Of a stretch of DNA of 58,504 bases, positions 1 to 12,664 are shown in pieces (position 1 is the stretch's first letter; every line of letters begins with the position of its first letter). Source of the stretch: Usnea hakonensis. Lineage: Eukaryota > Ascomycota > Lecanoromycetes > Lecanorales > Parmeliaceae. The stretch covers positions 1 to 58,504 of the forward strand of contig BLJB01000429.1 of NCBI GenBank assembly GCA_013423325.1, written 5' to 3'. Position numbers and translations under genes: made by a program. The notes beneath the pieces were generated by a model. That model was not told the origin of the DNA. It did not search any database and worked only from the letters and a program-made list of their open reading frames with translations.

Positions 1-262
1 GCCACCCGTATTACACGCTAATGGTAATTTTTTTAGCATTGGCTGAGGTTTAAAAGCATCCTGATGCGAACCCTGCCCCTTGCTCTTGAGGTTTGATTAC
101 CTACCTTACCGTACCGTACGAGTCGAGCGAGTATCTCTTCAGCTTTCCTCCGTACAAACATTTTTATCTCATCTCACCAGTAACATAAAGTCGAGTTCGA
201 GCTTTCACACTTCAAGCGGCAGCTGATTTCTACACTGAAATAGAGATGGCATCAATTCTACT

Positions 263-1507
263 ATGATTGAATTAGGCCTTTCGCGGATTTCTCGCCTGTT
301 GAAAGATACCCAAATACCATGGCGCGCAATACATGTTGCAGGTACCAATGGCAAGGGCTCTGTGTGTGCCTATGCCTCAGCAATGCTGAAGGCTGGCAAT
401 ATCAATTGTGGTCGATTCACGTCTCCACACCTAATTGACAGGTGGGACTGTATTACTATCAACGAGAAACAAGTGGATGAGGGTTTCTTTCGCGAAGTCG
501 AGGATGCTGTGAAGATCAAAAATCAGAACGAGGACATCAAAGCCTCCGAATTCGAGATCCTAACCGCTACAGCATTCGAAATATTTAATCGAGCGAAGAT
601 AGAGATTGGCGTTGTCGAGGTTGGTCTAGGCGGCCGGGATGATGCAACAAATGTCCTTGATCATGCAGCAGTCACTGTCATTACTAAGATCGGTAAAGAC
701 CATCAAGGTTTCCTTGGGAATACCGTTGAAGAAATCGCATTGCACAAGGCGGGCATTATGAAAAATGGCGTCCATTGCCTTGCGGACGGAAGTAACGACA
801 CGCAAGTACTCGAGGTTCTAAAGAAGAACGCGGCAGAAATTGGAGCTGATTCATTGCTTCTTGTTCCTCAAGATGTTGATCCAGCCGGTCAAATTTGGAA
901 CGTCGTAGCTAAGCAAAGATTCATGAACCACCAGCAGATGAACTTGTGTTTAGCGTTTGAAGCTGTCAAGGAAGTGTTAACCCGTTACTATCCAGCATTG
1001 GACCCGCTCCGACTATTACTTGCGATTCCGAACGCTGTTTGGCCTGGCCGTTTGCAGAATCTCAATATGAAAGCCTTGACAGGCAGTGATCGGGAAGTTC
1101 TCATCGATGGGGCTCACAATCCTCAGTCTGCCGAGGTTCTAGGGTCATATGTAGATCAGGAACTCCGTGAAAAGCATCGCGGTGTGACCTGGATGATTGC
1201 CATGTCGAAGGGAAAGGATATTCACGAGGTGCTAAACTTCCTGGTGAAGTCAGGAGACAATCTTGTTGCTGTCGACTTTGGCCCAGTAGACGGCATGCCT
1301 TGGGTCTGCCCCGAGGAAGCGGACAGCATTGTATGCGCAGCGCGAGATCTGGGCATTTTCCTAAATCGTGCTCAGACCTCGACCGGAGATTTAACACATG
1401 CACTTCGATTAGCTACGGGAGTTGCCAATGGGGGACCAATAATTGTTGCTGGGAGTCTGTATCTGGTGTCAGACGTTTTGCGGCTGTTGAAATTGAAGAG
1501 TAAATAA
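263..1507 (+). CDS. FOL3: Dihydrofolate synthase (folylpolyglutamate synthase family)
   Basis: Single-exon protein of 414 residues. It should ligate glutamate to dihydropteroate using ATP, the last step before dihydrofolate reductase in folate synthesis. The ATP-binding loop GTNGKGS is at residues 27-33, followed by the family stretch FTSPHLI, the Mur-ligase-like VGLGGRDDATNV segment and a C-terminal domain with LIDGAHNP. Length fits the Fol3 branch (about 420 residues) better than the longer Met7 polyglutamylating branch, and the direct start MIELGLSRI is the Fol3 pattern. An ATG at 246 in another frame stops after six codons, so 263 is the start. The gene stands alone; the next gene on the same strand begins about 530 bp downstream. 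The exact substrate choice between Fol3 and Met7 is inferred from family resemblance. Confidence 0.92.
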   Translation: MIELGLSRISRLLKDTQIPWRAIHVAGTNGKGSVCAYASAMLKAGNINCGRFTSPHLIDRWDCITINEKQVDEGFFREVEDAVKIKNQNEDIKASEFEILTATAFEIFNRAKIEIGVVEVGLGGRDDATNVLDHAAVTVITKIGKDHQGFLGNTVEEIALHKAGIMKNGVHCLADGSNDTQVLEVLKKNAAEIGADSLLLVPQDVDPAGQIWNVVAKQRFMNHQQMNLCLAFEAVKEVLTRYYPALDPLRLLLAIPNAVWPGRLQNLNMKALTGSDREVLIDGAHNPQSAEVLGSYVDQELREKHRGVTWMIAMSKGKDIHEVLNFLVKSGDNLVAVDFGPVDGMPWVCPEEADSIVCAARDLGIFLNRAQTSTGDLTHALRLATGVANGGPIIVAGSLYLVSDVLRLLKLKSK

Positions 1508-2034
1508 AGAATCAGCAGATTCAATTTACATAATCTCTAATAGATCTTATTTAAACTCTAATAAGACATCAATGGAACTTCCAATTAATGTTCGAAGTGT
1601 TTCCCTAAATACAGTATTTTTTGTTTCGGGCTTTTTTCATTACGTTTTGTAAAGTCTGTTTGATACAAGAACAGCTAAGCATCTGAAATACGCCTCCACT
1701 TCGATCGCCAAACTCAAAGCTTGAAGGTGTATTTATCTGTCTCTCCAGATTCTGGGGCTCGTGCACCTGGGAGGACGCGGGTGTTTCTCAAACCGTACTT
1801 CCGGATGCTCGCTTGCAAATGGAGAGCAGCTCCGCATAAAGCATTAAAAGATATGGAAGAATCCTCCATTCACGCTTCCCACACCTCACACCTCGAGCAA
1901 ACTCCAAGCCAGCAGATGCTCTACAACCTTTAAAACACGTGCTGCTTCCACTATAAACGCTGGATGATGAGGCATGCCAGTCACCTGTGTACAAAGAAAT
2001 CCTGTCCCTTAGGAAGAGGACGGGCACTCCTCCA
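1508..2034. other. Intergenic: FOL3 3' flank and sepH promoter
   Basis: No supportable gene. AT-rich sequence just after FOL3, then the presumed promoter and 5' UTR of the septation kinase. An in-frame upstream ATG at 1987 could extend the kinase by 16 residues. Confidence 0.6.
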
Positions 2035-5000
2035 ATGGTCTCACGCAACCCCCCGGTGGGGGATGTTGCTACCGACACTCATCAAGGTAACACAGCTCAC
2101 CTGCCGAGCAATACCGTTGTAAAGGAGACGCAAAGGGAACTCAATAGCCTTGAATCTCCGCAACAATTCAAGCCGGAAGGACAAATGCACAATAAGGCCC
2201 AAGATGTTGCCGAACTCAAAGATTATGTATGCATCGCGGTACTGAGAACCAAGGTCTTGATTTCTAATACGATGCCAGCAACTTGGTGATTGTTTGGGAA
2301 AAGGTGCTTTCGGATCCGTCTTCAGAGCGCTAAATATGGGCACTGGGGAGACTGTGGCCGTAAAGCAGGTCAAACTGGCAGATCTACCAAAGAGCGAGTT
2401 ACGAGTTATCACAGTATGTAATCAATAGTTCGATGTTGAAGCAAGCCGCTAATGCTAAATTCTCCGGAACACAGCTTGAGATCGACCTCCTCAAGAACTT
2501 GGATGTACGCTCTGCACTCCAATCGTTCAGCAAGACTGCTAATGGGTTTCCTAGCACCCAAACATTGTCAAGTATCGTGGGTTTGTCAAGTCGGCAGAAT
2601 CGCTCAACATCATCCTGGAGTACGTGGTCTTTCTCGCCTATGTATGCTAACAGGAAGCGCTGAACGACTCCCCATTAGGTACTGTGAAAATGGATCTTTG
2701 CATTCAATTTCAAAGAATTTCGGCAAGTTCCCTGAAAACCTTGTCGGCATCTACATGTCCCAAGTACTCCACGGACTGCTCTATCTCCACGAGCAGGGTG
2801 TTATACATCGTGACATAAAAGGGGCCAACATCCTCACGACAAAGCAAGGTCTCGTGAAGCTTGCAGACTTCGGAGTCGCAACAAGAACGACAACATTCCA
2901 TGAGTCGAGTGTGGTTGGAACGCCATACTGGATGGCTCCGGAAGTCATTGAACTGTCAGGTGCTACTACGGCGTCCGATATATGGAGCTTGGGGTGTACA
3001 GTTATAGAGCTCCTGGATGGAAAACCTCCCTACCACAAATTGCAACCCATGCACGCTTTGTTCCGTATAGTGAACGACGATCATCCCCCCCTCCCGGAGG
3101 GGGCATCTCCTGTGCGTCAAAGTTCCTAGCAAGGATCAAAGGGCCAGAAAGCTAATATGTTGGCAGATCGTTCGTGATTTCCTGATGCAATGTTTCCAGA
3201 AAGATCCAAACCTCAGGGTTTCTGCACGAAAGCTGTTGAAGCACCCTTGGATTGTCAATGCAAAGAGATCCGATGCTGTAGTGCCCAAGAAACCTACGGA
3301 GTATGACGAAGCTGTGAAAAGCGTCCAGCAATGGAATGAGGCCCTGAAGTCTCCAAACGCGGGATCCTTGCGGCGGACCTCACGGCCAATGTCCTCCAGT
3401 CCCATACCTGGACGGCGGGACAATAATCATCCGGCGGTAACGCCCGTTCGAGGTCCCCTGAATCTTGCAAAGCCTCGAGTCAACACTGAGCAGTTTAGAT
3501 CGCCAAACAACACTGCCGATGACAATTGGGACGATGATTTCGCTTCTGCGATTTCGCCCAGCGCTTTGCAACTTCCCCATCTGAGGCCACATGATAATTT
3601 TGGTGGCTTGCTATCTTCAGAAAAGCTCAAGGCTTTTGCTTCATTTGAAACAGTGACTGAGGAGGCAAATTGGGACAATAACTTTGAGGGAGATCTTACA
3701 GTGAAGAGCCCTCTTCAGCTGGCCGAATCCGACTCCCTAGACACCATTCGGCCCTACAATCCGAGGCGCCCAAACAATTCCCAGCCCAAACTTATCAGTC
3801 CAAACACGTCCCCGCCCTTTAAGATTTCACCAATTGTTTCCCGTAGAGTCCTGGCAGTACCAGCTGTACATCAGAAGCAGTCTCCGGCCAAAGCAAAAGC
3901 CGTGCCGCTGTCGACAGCCAAGTCCTACACTGAAAGCTCGGAAGAAGACTTTTCGGATCTCATATTACCTAATACTGCATCTGAAGCAGAGTATGTGAAG
4001 AATAAGGTATGATGTACTGTTCTTCATTGAGTTTTCCAGCATTGTTAATAGGGCAACACAGCACAATAATGCACTATCGCCTAGACTATTCCACCCTTCG
4101 GACATGACCTCTCTGATTCATTCTATGCAACCGCCAAAGCCCGGCGGTAGCCTTCGTCGGCCCCCAACAATATCGAGACAACCGCTCATGCGGAGGACAA
4201 GATCTTCTGTAGAGATCCAAAGATATGCCGAAGACGACCACGATGAGGACTACTCCGATATATTTGGTAAGGGCAATGCTGTTCTCGACAAGCCAGAAAG
4301 CGAAAGAGGCTCCGACGAGGGCACTTTAATGCTGACTTCGAAGCTATCGAACAACTCATGGTTGGGGGACGATGATGATGACGATGACGACCCTTTTGCC
4401 CAATTAGAAGAAGGTTTTGACGAAATGGACCTTGAAGCAAATGTCGCTCGAGATAAGTATGCGAGATTATGTACCCAAGTTGAGGGGCTTGTCGGTTCTC
4501 TCAAAGTCTCCCAGGCGGACGACATGCTTGCAGATCTGTCAGAGCAATTGCTTGATGTGCTTTCAGACTTGCCTGATACCAAAAGCGTCATTATCAGTGC
4601 TCATGGTATGCTTCCCATTTTGGAAATACTAGAAAACTGTCGACATCGCGACGTCATTTACAATCTTTTAAAGATAGTAAATGTTATCATTTTCAATGAT
4701 GTTGAAATTCAGGAAAACCTATGTTTCGTTGGAGGGATACCAATCATCACCAAATTTGCGTCCAGGAAGTATTCTAGTGAGATTAGGCTCGAAGCAGCAG
4801 CCTTTATCCGTCAAATGTTCCAAACGTCGACGTTGACACTACAGATGTTTGTCAGTGCTGGAGGCCTCAAGGTGTTAGTTGAATTCCTCGAGGAAGACTA
4901 CGAAGAAGAGCGTGATCTAATTCTCATTGGGGTAAATGGGATCTGGAGCGTGTTCGAGCTTCAGGGTCCTACACCGAAGAACGACTTCTGCCGCATCCTT

Positions 5001-6556
5001 TCTAGAAACTCTGTCTTAGATCCTCTCTCACTGGTCCTGAGTAAGGTTCTCGATGAGGACGATGAGCTAGCCGAACTCTGTGAAGGTCGAATCGCGAATA
5101 TATTCTTCCTTTTCTCGCAGGCCGAGAACCACGTGAAGGAGCTGGTTGCAGAGAGGACAGTCTTACACCGTACCGCAACCCTCCAATCTTGTGTTCGAAA
5201 CTTTGCTGACATTTTTACAGGCGTTCTCAAAGAATTGAAACGGATGTCGCCCAACCATCAGATTACAATGCTAAAGTTCATCAAAAACCTCTCAATGCTT
5301 TCGACAACGTTGGATTCGCTACAGAATTCGAATGCAATAGACGTTCTTACCGATCTGCTCCGCAATAGCACCAAGGAACCTCATTCGAGGGAAGTTTCGA
5401 ATCAGATACTAAATACGATCTACAATTTGTGTAGACTGAACAAATCGAGGCAGGAGGATGCCGCCCTGAACGGAATCATCCCGGTGCTGCAGCGTATCAT
5501 CAAGACGAAAGGACCGCTCAAGGAGTTTGCTTTACCTGTGCTTTGCGATATGGCGCATTCTGGCAAAGTAGGGAGGCGTGAGTTGTGGAGGAACAAAGGC
5601 CTCGCATTCTACATTTCTCTACTCGCAGATGAATACTGGCAGGTGACAGCCCTCGATGCAATCTTCATCTGGTAGGTGCAATTGTGCAGAGCACGCACAG
5701 GAAATTTATATTGACACATTTCAGGCTTCAAGAAGAGACAGCTAAAGTGGAAGAGCATCTTCTCGATGGAGCCTTCACGTCTGGCATCCTCAAATGTTTT
5801 ACTACATCAAAAGCAAATGCTTTTGAGAACCTCTTGGAACCCTTGCAGAAACTTTTGCGATTAAGTCCACCGGTTGCACTCAATTTAGCCCACCCTGACC
5901 TCTTTTACCGCATTTTGCGCAAACTCCAGTCAAACAAGGCTGTGGTTCGGCTCAATCTACTGCGTATTATTCGCAGCATTTGTGACGCTAGTGAGGAGCA
6001 GGGCTCTCTTATCGGCAGGTATGGCCTTGAGGACACAATTCAACGACTAGCAGAGAACGACGGAGCTGTGTTAGTGCGTAACATGGCAGGTGAGCTTATC
6101 AGATCAAGTGAGATCAACGACAAGCTACGTATGGGTGGGAGCAAACGTCGACCGGGAAGGCGCTCAAGTTCTTCGACTACGCCACCGAGCTTACTGACAA
6201 GCTATTCAATGCCTTCTACACCCACGAGTAACCGTTCTGCACATTCAACAAATTACTCGATCGGACGAGATACGAGGCAAAAGATCACAATTAATGGCGC
6301 AGCGCCATATGGTCCTGCGAGCAGAGACGGGAGCGGTGCTATCAGCCTGCCCATCGTTGTGAATGGATCAGGGTCCGCTGCGAAAAGTCGGCTTCCTCGC
6401 ACGACTTCGACCCGGCCGCCGCGACAGCAGGCAGTGGTGTCGCCAAAGAAGCGGGAGAACGTGGTACCCAATCATGCTGCAGAGGGAATTGGTCAGATGC
6501 CTGGTCCTCATGCAAGAAGACGGAGACGTGTTAGTGGTGATGTACGGGAAAGATGA
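2035..6556 (+). CDS. sepH: SepH/Cdc7-type septation initiation protein kinase
   Basis: Eight exons: 2035-2226, 2279-2413, 2475-2504, 2555-2619, 2679-3111, 3167-4006, 4062-5671, 5725-6556, giving about 1378 residues. Phases close at every junction. The kinase domain (about residues 62-310) has GKGAFGSV, VAVKQ, HRDIKGAN, DFG and GTPYWMAPE. It is followed by a Ser/Pro-rich linker with an acidic Asp run near 4370-4390, then a long ARM/HEAT-like helical region and a basic Ser-rich tail. This is the layout of Aspergillus SepH and fission yeast Cdc7, the kinase of the septation initiation network at the spindle pole body that triggers septum formation. Start 2035 gives MVSRNPPVGD, the usual fungal N terminus. 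The 30-nt third exon is small but both its splice sites are canonical. Confidence in identity is high; the intron at 4007-4061 is the least certain junction. Confidence 0.93.
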
Positions 6557-7095
6557 TGGCAATGCATTTATGAGCTGAGGGCGTATTGGAGGCAAGGTAC
6601 GACAGGATAGTCACGCAAAGCATTGTCGTCGACTGTCCGAAGAGGGGAGACGTGGAATTAGCATGTAGAGTCTTGGGCGCAGCATCTTTACTGACTCCAG
6701 CCAGCTGAATAAGGGGTAAGGTATGGAATAGTGTAGCGTTAATGCTATTTGACGACTTAGAGCTCCAGGGCAGGTTTTGAAGTTATTTCTGCACTAATTG
6801 TAAAGTATCTGTAAAGTACATCGGCTTTCATTCGTATTAAACAACGTTATCCCGTACGTCAGCCTCGACATGGCATTACGTCATGGAGTTTGGCCAAACC
6901 GGATTCAAGTTAGCGTTGGAGAAGTCAAATCCAACTTCATTTCCCGCCCAACTCAACTCCCGAATTTCTCAAAGAAAACTTTCTTGTCTACTTTACTCTA
7001 GTCATTCTCCACCGCAAAAAAACAACAACAATCCAGAATCCAGAATCCAAAATCCTTCACCAACACGCCAGATCCGCATCGTCTATTCTTTGACA
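6557..7095. other. Intergenic: sepH 3' flank and promoter of next gene
   Basis: No gene seen. A short A-rich stretch (about 7017-7031) precedes the next start codon. Confidence 0.55.
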
Positions 7096-7908
7096 ATGGC
7101 CACCCTTCATTGTAAGTCACTCTGATCCATTCCTACCCTTGTCTAAACAGCCTATATTACATCTGTACCCTACTATTCCTCAATATGCCCATTCTTAGGT
7201 TCTACGAGCGCCATGGCGCTGCGAGTCTTTCAGTCTTCCATCACTATTCTGCCCGTCCCATCATTCAATCAATAAGCCTACTGTATTATCAGTATTTCTT
7301 GAACTACCCAGCCTTTCACATATCTTTTCCTCTTGCGTTGCTCAAGTCTCCGAGAATGATGATCGCTGGTACCCACAATTGACAATCAATCTTTGCAGAC
7401 CTCCCACCCGTCAAACCCTCAGCTATCGCTCTCGGCACTATCTTCAATCACGCAGCTTCGCTTGCCATTCTCGCGCCCGTCTTTGGAGACACATATCACC
7501 GGGCTCAAGCAGCAAACTCCAAAGAGGAGTTCTTCAAATCCAAGGAAGCCGCTGGTGCTGCCGCTGCCTGGGGCTCATCCCTCGTCGGCAGCGCTGTTCA
7601 GTCTTACGGTGTCGGCGCTTTGATCAATGCTACTGGCACCCTCAGCTATAAAGGTGCTGCGTATCTGGGCAGTTTGATCTTCATGGCTAGCTCTGCCCCG
7701 AGCGTATGTAACCCAAACATAATTCTTCAGCGATCTAAAAAGACATGAAACAGGCTAACGTTAGCTTGCATAGTTCATATCACAAGTTTTCACGGAGAAG
7801 CGTCCTCTCGACACTGTTGCAGTGGGAGCCCTTGCCCGTGTCTTCGAGACCGTCGGTCTTAGCCTCTTTCTTACTTACTGGGGAACCCACACCAACCCCT
7901 TCGACTAA
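7096..7908 (+). CDS. Small four-helix membrane protein, probably DUF1761 family
   Basis: Three exons (7096-7111, 7399-7703, 7774-7908) give 151 residues. The first exon encodes only MATLH plus one base, and the join restores YLPPVKPSAIALGT in frame. Four hydrophobic stretches are visible at about residues 12-35, 58-82, 88-107 and 118-143, ending TYWGTHTNPFD. The small Ala/Gly-rich helices and the final TYWG pattern resemble fungal DUF1761 proteins, whose function is not known to me. The 287-bp first intron is long for this window, so an extra tiny exon inside it cannot be excluded. The gene is convergent with the RING-finger gene downstream. Family assignment is from memory and moderate; that it is a real spliced gene is better supported. 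Confidence 0.68.
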
Positions 7909-8810
7909 GTGTGTTGACTTCCAAATCCTGAGCCCGGGCCGACCTTAAAAAGTCTAGGTCAGTAGACAACGGCAATGATCGTACACGGAACAGGGGTTTT
8001 CGGACTATATGGTCTCACTCAGCTGAAAATTGTGTTTCTGATGGCGTGGCTATCAAGGATTTTGTAGTACCTCTATTTGTATCAACAGCAACTTTATCGA
8101 GAACTCAGCATATTACTCTACTCTCTATATTCCGAGCTGACAGATGCATTATCTGACTTTTACTAATTTTGCCGATGTTTTATGTTTTGGAACCCTTTTA
8201 CATACATCACTCTATGATACTAGCCATTTGGAGGGAGACAAATGGGCTTTCCACAGTTCCTCATCATTGCATTGAAAAGACTGATGGGTCACTTGAACAT
8301 CTGCTTCTCAGTCAACAAACGTCATCTCTGATGTCAAGACGTTTTCCGTTGATATCATTCTCTCTCCACGTCTGCGAAGTGCTTACTGGGCTGACGGCTG
8401 ACGGCTGAACTGTACTGTTATCTGCCTTATCCCCTGTTTGCTTCCTCGTTCTCAAACTTTGCTGAGCTCAATTGCAGAGTCGCTTTTACACTTCGATTGG
8501 TCTTGCCCTGTTCCTTGGTATTCCTTTCGAGCTCCTCAAGTGCCGGATGTCCGCTGCATGCTAGATATGTCTTCTGTCGCAACTATCTGGATAACTTCAC
8601 GACTCAATGTGAGAATTCAGACCGCTTCCACGGCACTATATACTTAATGTAGTCTGAATGCTTACTTACATGGAGTAAAATATTGCAGTTGGCTAAAGAT
8701 GACGGCTGGGTAGGCCCTTTGGTTACTCGACAAAGATTCAGCGACACCACACCAAAAGATCGATTGCGTGCTCGCTCATCTTCTCCTCAGGGGACGAATC
8801 GCGATATTTA
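7909..8810. other. Long intergenic region between convergent genes
   Basis: About 900 bp between two converging 3' ends. Short open frames occur on + but none has family-like composition or closing splice sites. It holds a small tandem duplication, ctgacggctgacggctga, near 8391-8408. I see nothing else. Confidence 0.55.
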
Positions 8811-10943
8811 TCAGCGATTAGCACGACGGCGGGGACCTAAAGCTTGCCATTCCATGAGGGAAATTCTGTCCCGGGTTTGGGCTCCACGAGCACCCCGTGC
8901 CAAAAAAGAGTTCCCGTCATTGGGAGAGAAGCACGATTGCATCTCACAGTCCATGGGTGTTAGAGCAAGGTCGAAAGGACTGTCGTGATGAGATTCTTCA
9001 GTATTAAATCCTCCTCGGGAAGGCAAAGAGCTATCATAGGCCGGCAGGCGTGTAGGAAAATGAGAGCTTGCAAGACCGCTCTGGTGCGCTGGAGAAGCGA
9101 TCATCAGCTGGTGGCGATGAGAGCTGGAGTTGACCGCTAGAGGGTTGGTTTGGAGACTGCTACTACGAACGTGACTCGAGAGGCCAATGCCTTTGTCCGA
9201 GGAATGCCGACTGGCAAAGGACGGTGTCCTCGGTAAAGTGATGCGACCTTGCCTATCTGGAGACGGATTTGGGTTGCGCGAAGAAGCCGGCGACGCAACC
9301 TGGAACTGCGTGGCAGGTACGGCCTGTCTTCTACGGTATAATGATGAGCCAGTGGTACGGCTGCTTGGATCGATTGCACGATTTCCATGCTCAATCGGAC
9401 AGATGAGGTTTCCTTGTTGGTGAAATGGAGGACGACGTACAGGCGTCTGACCAGTAGAAGGCAGTGACGATTTGGGCGAGCCAAAGGGTCCTGAGCGTTC
9501 TCCATCAAAGGACCCTAGTTGTGGCTGCCAGCCGCCACGCGTATAGACAGGTCCTGCGTTACCCGTATTAGTTTGGGGAAACTGACGATGAGCTATATGT
9601 AGCTGTCCATTGTTGGTCTTATTCCCTGCTAGTGACATACTGGGCGACCTCCTCAAAGAGCTATGCCCTAGCACAGAATGGCGAAGAGGATCTCGAGAGG
9701 GGTGCTGCTTGGGAGTGACATTAGCTCTTGGAAGGTAAGTTTCTTGGCCATGGTCATGCTGAGAATTCAGACCATGCGTGTCAGAACATGGAACCCGAGC
9801 CAAAGATACAATTGTTTGCTGCATGGGAATGGGTGGAGGCGGCATTTGATCTCTGCTTTGGCCTTTCTGGATCCCTCCGCTAGGTACGTAGTCGGTCCGA
9901 TGTTCGCTATCGCTCCTAGGATCCACACGCTTTCTCTTTGAGGAGGAAATGTCCTGCCGCATAGATTCGTACTGCCTCATGCCGCCATCGCTATTGGAGC
10001 TGAGTGCGCTTTGATTCATGTACTCAAGATCGGCTGCGCTGCCCTGAGCAAGGCGTATACTTCCGTCAAGAGCAGCTGGGATTTGCCCCAAGGACTTGGG
10101 ATCTAGTTTCTGCTCGGGGTGGAGATTTCTAATTAGGCTGACACCAGCAAGCTTCAAGGTGGTATCGATTGATGAGACATTTTCGCCCAAGGCCAGCAGC
10201 CTCCGTCCTGCGGATAGTAGCTCACTAATATCCAATCTCAGTATCCTGCGACAGTTTCATGGATACCTGCATTGCAGAACTCACTCTCGCAAAGGAGCAA
10301 CACTGCTTAGGGAGTGTACTATCTCTAGCTTCTTGTCTTCCCAGCGCTTGAGCGCCTTTGCTGACTCTTTCAGCTTCTCATGTGTTTTGGCTCCGGAACG
10401 CAGCAGAGAAAGGTACTGAAACTATGTGATGGTCAGCATTTGCAAACCACATCGAGCCCGAATTGATCCACCCACTCGTAGTGCTTCGAGCCCAGGGTCT
10501 CCACCACTGAGCTGGACAGGGGGCGTTTGAAAATAAACTTCTGGGATGTTTTCGTCATATTGACCTTTCGAGGTCCCGTTGATAAAGAATAGCGCCTTGT
10601 CCGAGTGGTCGTGCTTCTCAATCGAGCAGAGGGGACATGGCGCTCGCGGAACCTCGTGAATAGAGTGGAACGGTGCGCCTGTAAGTCTGGCGAATTAGGT
10701 CCATCTTTACAAAACTACGTGGCGCTAGTAGAGCACAAACTTACCACCACCTGGAAGATGCTTTCCGCAGGTGAGATGGGCACATTCAGTAAGCCAAAGC
10801 TTCGTAATCTTGCTTTTATGAGGGTCCTCGTTGCCTTTGCGAAGGCCAGTTTGTTGTTCATCGTCGGCGTATATAGTCGAGAGTGTTTCTTGACAGATGG
10901 TGCAGCAGAAGACAATGTCGACAGGCGAAAGTTGAAAGCTCAT
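8811..10943 (-). CDS. RING-type zinc-finger protein with coiled segment and Ser-rich tail
   Basis: Minus-strand exons 10745-10943, 10476-10678, 10285-10421 and 8811-10245 give about 657 residues. The last acceptor could instead be at 10225, giving a 60-nt intron and 650 residues. The N terminus carries a RING-like set C14, C17, C54, H56, C59, H62, C81, C84. A Lys/Glu-rich helical stretch (about residues 135-175) follows, then a long low-complexity tail rich in Ser, Pro, Arg and Gln. RING, short coiled coil and disordered tail is the architecture of the Zip3/HEI10/RNF212 meiotic ligases, but also of unrelated fungal RING proteins, so a ubiquitin or SUMO ligase role is only a possibility. Start 10943 is the first ATG and the RING begins 13 residues later. 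Same strand as the complex I gene upstream. Confidence 0.72.
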
Positions 10944-11552
10944 CCTCCCTTCTTAGTGACCTAAGCAAGATCGTGATCAATTAAGCGAAGGACTATCATA
11001 GCGGACCCCTCTGCCAGTACCTCAATATCGAAAAGAGGTTCCGACTGGTTTGCTTTGTCTCTTTCCTTGATACTGGTCAAATAAATCAGGTCTAGAAGTT
11101 GTAGTTGGTTGCGAACCACACAGCCTCCGTCTGAGAATAGGGTGTTCTAATATTTGTAAGGCAGCTCCCTTTACATTTTTGGCATGACGTGCATTGCAGG
11201 AGAGATTCAACTTTAGCTCCGTTGTATTTTGTGCACACAGTTGTTACATACGCGTAGGGCACATACACGGAAGGCCAGGGGTATAGTAAAAAATATCACC
11301 TTAGGGGGGCTGTGCTCGAAGACCGAGCTCAAGATGTTCTCCCCTCCAAGATAGTGGAGTGAACAAATTCGTTATCAGATTCAAGGGATCGAAGCAGTTT
11401 TTTTCACGTTCGTCGCACAATGGGGCCTGGGGATCGAGAGGACAAAGATTTGCACCACCTCTAATCAGCGTCCATGGAAAAGCTAAAGATTTGATGCTCA
11501 AATCTATCGTAGAACGCGAAAACGTTCGATGACTCTTCTCGCATGCCGGTCT
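10944..11552. other. Intergenic: promoter side of RING-finger gene
   Basis: About 600 bp between two minus-strand genes; no convincing open frame. It should hold the complex I gene's 3' UTR and the RING gene's promoter. Confidence 0.55.
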
Positions 11553-12265
11553 TCATACAAAAGTTCGACAAGGATATCTTGTACAACATTTGTTAGCAGG
11601 TGCTCTCCCACGCAAGGTTTCGTTAGCCTACTCTTCTGGATATCCTTGCTCTCTATCTGCATCCATGACATACTGCTTTCCTCCCACTGGCGATCCTCTG
11701 CTCATGCCGCTGGGAAACGGAGGTAGTCCATTAGGTCCGAAGATACTTGCTGTAGCATTCTTGTCTCTCTCGAAGAGAACTGCTAGTCCTTTTTGCTCTC
11801 CTTCCTGCCTCACCTGTACTAACTGCTTTGCTCCTGCATCTCCTATCTGCAGCACGTTATCTCTTGGATTTGCTTTGCTTCCTACAGACAACAACCCGAC
11901 AACATCTGCCTGTTTAACGACGCTGAGTCGAGGATAGCTGCGGCGGATGTCTCTTTTATAGTACGCATTCTCCGCAATGTCGCCAGCTGGTACAGTGACT
12001 GGATCATCGTAGGCTTCGGGTGGATTGGCACCCGGAGGAGGGTTGCGATATTGAGGGTTCAGAGGAACTCCAGTCGACCTTTCCGGGTCGACAGCAAGAG
12101 CTCTCCGAATTCGCTCCCATATACCATGTGACTGAACAGTGTATTTCTACTTGGCTCAGCGCTATGTTGACCATGATGGACGTATGAGCTCACCTTCCAA
12201 ACCGCCGTAGCCGTTTTTGCAGATTGAAGTTGTCTCGCTGCTCCGGCCCCAGCATTTGTGGCCAT
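11553..12265 (-). CDS. NADH:ubiquinone oxidoreductase 21.3 kDa accessory subunit
   Basis: Minus-strand exons 12194-12265, 11632-12131 and 11553-11577 give 198 residues. The body matches the fungal complex I 21.3 kDa (NDUFA7/B14.5a-like) subunit: WERIRRALAVDPERSTGVPL, then DDPVTVPAGDIAENAYYKRD, RRSYPRLSVV and a GANGLPP-like segment, ending YPEEYPCRTFV. Reading straight through gives an early stop after YPEE; splicing the 54-nt intron 11578-11631 restores the usual end PCRTFV, which supports the 25-nt last exon. It acts in the mitochondrial inner membrane as a supernumerary subunit of respiratory complex I. The start at 12265 gives MATNAGAGAARQ, Ala/Arg-rich as expected for import; an in-frame codon further upstream is less likely. 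The role of this subunit is structural, not catalytic. Confidence 0.88.
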
Positions 12266-12664
12266 GAGTGCGGAGAAAAAAAGTCTGACATACGCGAGGT
12301 TAGTCAATCTCAGAACCACCTCCACTTTTACCTGAAGAGCTATAATGCTTTCTTACCTCTACTGCTTTTTTCGCATCTAGCCCTGTAAACTGCTGGAGTG
12401 AATACTGGGGTGATTGGATCAAGCCTCTTCGATACGGACGGGAAATATACTTTAAGTACGCGACGTCGATTATAAAAGTTCAAATACACACCTCATTAAA
12501 ATTACATGCACCGTATTACACAAGAGGCATACAGTCGCAACAAGGAGTAATCATAATATTCCAGAATCCCGTTGCCAGTCTTTTTTTTTTTTTTTTTTAA
12601 ATCCCTCTATATTGCGGGGTTCTGAGTCTCAAACCCTGTCCGAGGGGTGGGCTATGGAGACATC
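12266..12664. other. Intergenic with poly-T tract
   Basis: Promoter region of the complex I gene and 3' flank of the peroxiredoxin gene, both on -. A run of 18 T occupies 12581-12598. Confidence 0.6.

Noticed and set aside
1101..1403. Antisense open frame inside FOL3
   Set aside because: It is a reading-frame shadow of a well-supported gene, as are most other long antisense frames here.
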